Part shown: positions 62,293-64,000 of the stretch, in pieces
Layout: every line of letters starts with the position of its first letter
Position numbering within the stretch: position 1 is the first letter of the stretch
Source: Chryseobacterium pennae
GTDB lineage: Bacteria > Bacteroidota > Bacteroidia > Flavobacteriales > Weeksellaceae
NCBI RefSeq assembly: GCF_003385515.1
Contig: NZ_QNVT01000031.1
Location: 25,199-89,198 of the forward strand
Length of the DNA: 64,000 nt
Reading direction: 5' to 3'
The notes under the pieces: generated by a model
Told to the model about the DNA's origin: nothing
Databases searched by the model: none
What the model saw: only the letters and a program-made list of their open reading frames with translations
Translations under genes and position numbers: made by a program

Positions 62293-62418
62293 AGAGAAGC
62301 TGGAGGCTGTAAGAGGGAAGTTATGGTAGACTTAATACCCATTGCAGTATAAAATGAATAGGGTATTATATTGTTCGGAAATAAACTTCCAGCCTCAACC
62401 TTCCTGACTTCCAGCTTA
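62293..62418. repeat. Dispersed palindromic repeat, full copy 3 (CTTCCAGC family)
   Basis: Left arm 62293-62324 (GAGAAGCTGGAGGCTGTAAG, AGGGAAGTTAT) and right arm 62392-62418 (AACTTCCAGCCTC, CTTCCTGACTTCCAGC). The middle holds a second inverted repeat AATACCC/GGGTATT (62334 and 62361), so it too folds into a long hairpin. It lies between the divergent EamA gene and purE. Confidence 0.7.
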
Positions 62419-62431
62419 AATTTTAATTTTT

Positions 62432-62439
62432 TATCTTTG
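62432..62439 (+). promoter_or_regulatory. Candidate -7 box (TATCTTTG) for purE
   Basis: Matches TAnnTTTG and lies 21 nt before the ATG at 62461. No TTTG -33 element is seen at 18-21 nt. Confidence 0.4.
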
Positions 62440-62460
62440 AACATCTAATAAAAATTGAAG

Positions 62461-62964
62461 ATGGTAGGTATTATTATGGGCAGTCAGAGTGATCTGCCGA
62501 TCATGGAACAGGCTGCAAATTTCCTGAAAAGTCTGGATATCCCTTATGAATTGACTGTAGTTTCAGCACACAGAACACCGGAAAGGATGTTTGATTATGC
62601 AAAGACCGCTCAGGAGAGAGGTCTTAAAGTGATTGTTGCAGGAGCAGGAGGAGCAGCTCATCTTCCGGGAATGGTAGCAAGCTGTACAACATTACCCGTG
62701 ATCGGGGTTCCTATTTTGTCCAGTAATTCTATTGACGGATGGGATTCTGTTCTTTCAATCCTTCAAATGCCGGGCGGAATTCCGGTAGCAACGGTAGCAT
62801 TGAACGGAGCGTTGAATGCAGGAATTTTGGCTGCTAAAATCATTGGAAGCGGTAATGAAGAAGTGGCTGTAAAACTTCAAAAATATCAGGATTCTTTGAA
62901 AGATAAAGTATTGGGAACTGTGGAGGATATTAAAGCACAGCATCCTAATCATTTTGATAAATAA
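62461..62964 (+). CDS. purE: N5-CAIR mutase PurE, 167 aa
   Basis: Class I PurE: VGIIMGSQSDLPIMEQAANF (SDxxxM motif), VVSAHRTPERMFDYA (AHRTP), GAGGAAHLPGMVAS, and the late VPILSSNSIDGWDSVLSI. It shifts the carboxyl group of N5-CAIR to CAIR, the step after PurK. I use ATG 62461; a TTG two codons upstream is unnecessary. Length is normal. The IS3-family element begins 16 nt after its stop. Confidence 0.96.
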   Translation: MVGIIMGSQSDLPIMEQAANFLKSLDIPYELTVVSAHRTPERMFDYAKTAQERGLKVIVAGAGGAAHLPGMVASCTTLPVIGVPILSSNSIDGWDSVLSILQMPGGIPVATVALNGALNAGILAAKIIGSGNEEVAVKLQKYQDSLKDKVLGTVEDIKAQHPNHFDK

Positions 62965-63026
62965 TTAATTCTAAATCAGTTGACTAGTCCTAAAAAAGGT
63001 TGACTAGTTTACTAATTCAAATATAG

Positions 63027-63878
63027 TTAAATCAGAGTAGAAATTTTCCTATTCTGATTTTGCTTTTTATAAGTTTTTAATTTCACATTATTTTTCATGT
63101 GTACTTGGCTTGGGATATTATAATTCAAGGAAAAATGAGGTCTTAAATTATTATAGCAGTAAATTGATTGTTCAAGCTGTTGTGAGAGATTTTTAAAGTT
63201 TTCAAAAGTATTAATCAATCCAAACTCATATTTCAGAATACCATTTATTCTTTCCGCTACAGCATTTTCATAAGGATCTGAGTTTTCAGTCATACTTATA
63301 AGAATATCACTGTTCTTTAGCATTTCGGTATATTCTTTACTACAATATTGCAGTCCTCTATCTGAATGATGAATTAATGAATGCTTGTACAGTCGGTTTT
63401 TTATGGCTTGCTTTAATGCTTTCAATGTGGAGCTAGCCTGTAAATTATCACTCAATTCATATCCTACAATTTTCTTAGAATACGCATCAGTAATTAAATG
63501 AAGATAATAGTTCTTCTCTTTAGTCTTCAGATAGGTAATATCTGCAACCCAAACTTTCTCTGAACATTTCAGCTCTTTTTCTTTGATAATGTTGGGATAT
63601 TTCTTCATCCAATGTTTGGAATTTGTTGTTTTAAAATAGCTATGCCTTCTAGGGATTAAAAGATAATTTGCTCGTAAAAGCTTAAATAAGCTATCTCTTC
63701 CTACATGAAGTTTCTCTTTTTCAAAATCATTTTTAAGTAAGAAATAAAGTTTTCGAGTGCCTATCTTAGGCATCTTTTTACGAATTGATACTACTAGTTC
63801 TATAATTCTAGCATCATTATTATTTAAAATGAATTGGTTTTTCCTTTTGTAATAAGCTTGCTTACTATATCCAAACAA
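63027..63878 (-). CDS. IS3-family transposase OrfB (DDE integrase catalytic part), 283 aa
   Basis: The DDE catalytic core of IS3-family elements: VWVADITYLKTKE (first Asp), LIHHSDRGLQYCS (second Asp), ENAVAERINGILKYEFG (Glu), followed by YNNLRPHFSLNY. The N-terminal part (SKQAYYKRKN) is the HTH-like orfB segment. It is expressed from orfA by a -1 frameshift, so the frame really extends upstream of the TTG at 63878 (SLESICRLFGYSKQAYYK), to overlap orfA. All catalytic residues are intact, so the element may be active. Confidence 0.88.
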   Translation of the reverse strand: MFGYSKQAYYKRKNQFILNNNDARIIELVVSIRKKMPKIGTRKLYFLLKNDFEKEKLHVGRDSLFKLLRANYLLIPRRHSYFKTTNSKHWMKKYPNIIKEKELKCSEKVWVADITYLKTKEKNYYLHLITDAYSKKIVGYELSDNLQASSTLKALKQAIKNRLYKHSLIHHSDRGLQYCSKEYTEMLKNSDILISMTENSDPYENAVAERINGILKYEFGLINTFENFKNLSQQLEQSIYCYNNLRPHFSLNYNIPSQVHMKNNVKLKTYKKQNQNRKISTLI

Positions 63879-63916
63879 TCGACAGATAGATTCCAGTGAA
63901 AGAGTTGTATCTGCCC

Positions 63917-64000
63917 TTATTTCCTGGATTGATTGGAACCAGACTTTCTTACAATATCAATTTTAAGCTCTCGTTCTGCAATTTCTATAAACTTCCTGAA
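63917..64000 (-). CDS. IS3-family OrfA, C-terminal end (partial)
   Basis: The last 27 codons read FRKFIEIAERELKIDIVRKS and end GSNQSRK before the stop at 63917. This is the typical C-terminal end of an IS3 OrfA (IEIAExELxIxIRKKSG). The upstream part, with the HTH domain, lies beyond base 64000. OrfB begins in the -1 frame over this segment. Confidence 0.8.
   Translation of the reverse strand, partial: FRKFIEIAERELKIDIVRKSGSNQSRK

Larger units (their letters stand above)
62981..64000 (-). mobile_element. IS3-family insertion sequence, right part (continues past the window)
   Basis: Begins at TGACTAGTCC (62981) and contains the minus-strand orfB transposase and the C-terminal end of orfA. The end carries the terminal-repeat-like sequence TGACTAGTCCTAAAAAAGG and a nearby second TTGACTAGT at 63000. 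The other end and any target-site duplication lie outside the window. Confidence 0.85.

Noticed and set aside
62202..62444. An 80-codon minus-strand frame upstream of the EamA gene
   Set aside because: It is mostly the translation of the palindromic repeat.
63027..64000. Broken transposase pseudogene
   Set aside because: OrfA and OrfB lie in -1 frames as normal for the IS3 family; all catalytic residues are intact.
1..64000. tRNA and rRNA genes
   Set aside because: I looked through the intergenic regions and saw no cloverleaf-like or rRNA-like sequence.

Overview
The window looks like a chromosomal segment of a Chryseobacterium-type member of the Flavobacteriia (Bacteroidota). The evidence is the low-GC, AT-rich intergenic DNA, promoters of the Bacteroidota type (TTTG, about 19 nt, TAnnTTTG), a type IX secretion (T9SS) sorting domain, a complete Bat operon, many short lipoproteins beginning with a lipobox, and dispersed intergenic palindromes. 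I see no rRNA, tRNA or CRISPR array.

Layout. 1-9.6 kb: a partial YpdA-type flavoprotein, a lipoprotein, a glycosyltransferase, a YfhO-type membrane protein, an outer-membrane beta-barrel protein, a DUF6263-like lipoprotein, rlmB and a DinB-like protein. 9.8-12.8 kb: two divergent secreted proteins, one of them a PNGase F-like N-glycanase with a T9SS tail. 13.0-21.8 kb: moxR, a GNAT, a DUF58 protein, a BatD-like protein, batA, batB, batC and batD, then marC and a small membrane protein. 21.8-22.05 kb: 14 tandem copies of a heptamer and a palindromic repeat. 22-27.5 kb: an isochorismate synthase-type enzyme, an outer-membrane protein next to a sigma factor with a membrane-spanning C-terminal extension, a propeller-like lipoprotein, a thioesterase, an acyltransferase and a 20-residue amphipathic peptide gene with its own terminator. 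27.7-32.5 kb: PspC and PadR pair, a XAC2610-like protein, an HD hydrolase, an acyl-CoA thioesterase and a cobalamin riboswitch lying upstream of that thioesterase. 32.5-43.9 kb: hypothetical secreted proteins, a MutS2-type ATPase, a GNAT, ung, an MscS channel, pdxJ and an alpha/beta hydrolase.

44.0-46.3 kb is the most interesting locus: a graspetide (microviridin/marinostatin-type RiPP) cluster made of a 72-residue precursor with a PFFASFLE leader motif and a TMKYPSD core, followed by two overlapping ATP-grasp ligase genes. A strong hairpin separates precursor from ligases. The remainder (46.7-64 kb) holds an epimerase/acyl-CoA ligase pair, mvaD, a nuclease/phosphatase-family membrane protein, a TauE/DUF1634 pair, purK, duplicated SH3b proteins, a CPA2 antiporter, an esterase, an EamA transporter, purE, and an IS3-family element running off the right edge.

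Functional links: purE and purK catalyse consecutive purine steps although about 7 kb apart. The moxR-bat genes form one probable aerotolerance/envelope-stress operon. The precursor and two ligases are predicted to make a tricyclic protease inhibitor whose protease/exporter must lie elsewhere. A family of palindromic elements (arms containing CTTCCAGC) is scattered in at least six intergenic places.
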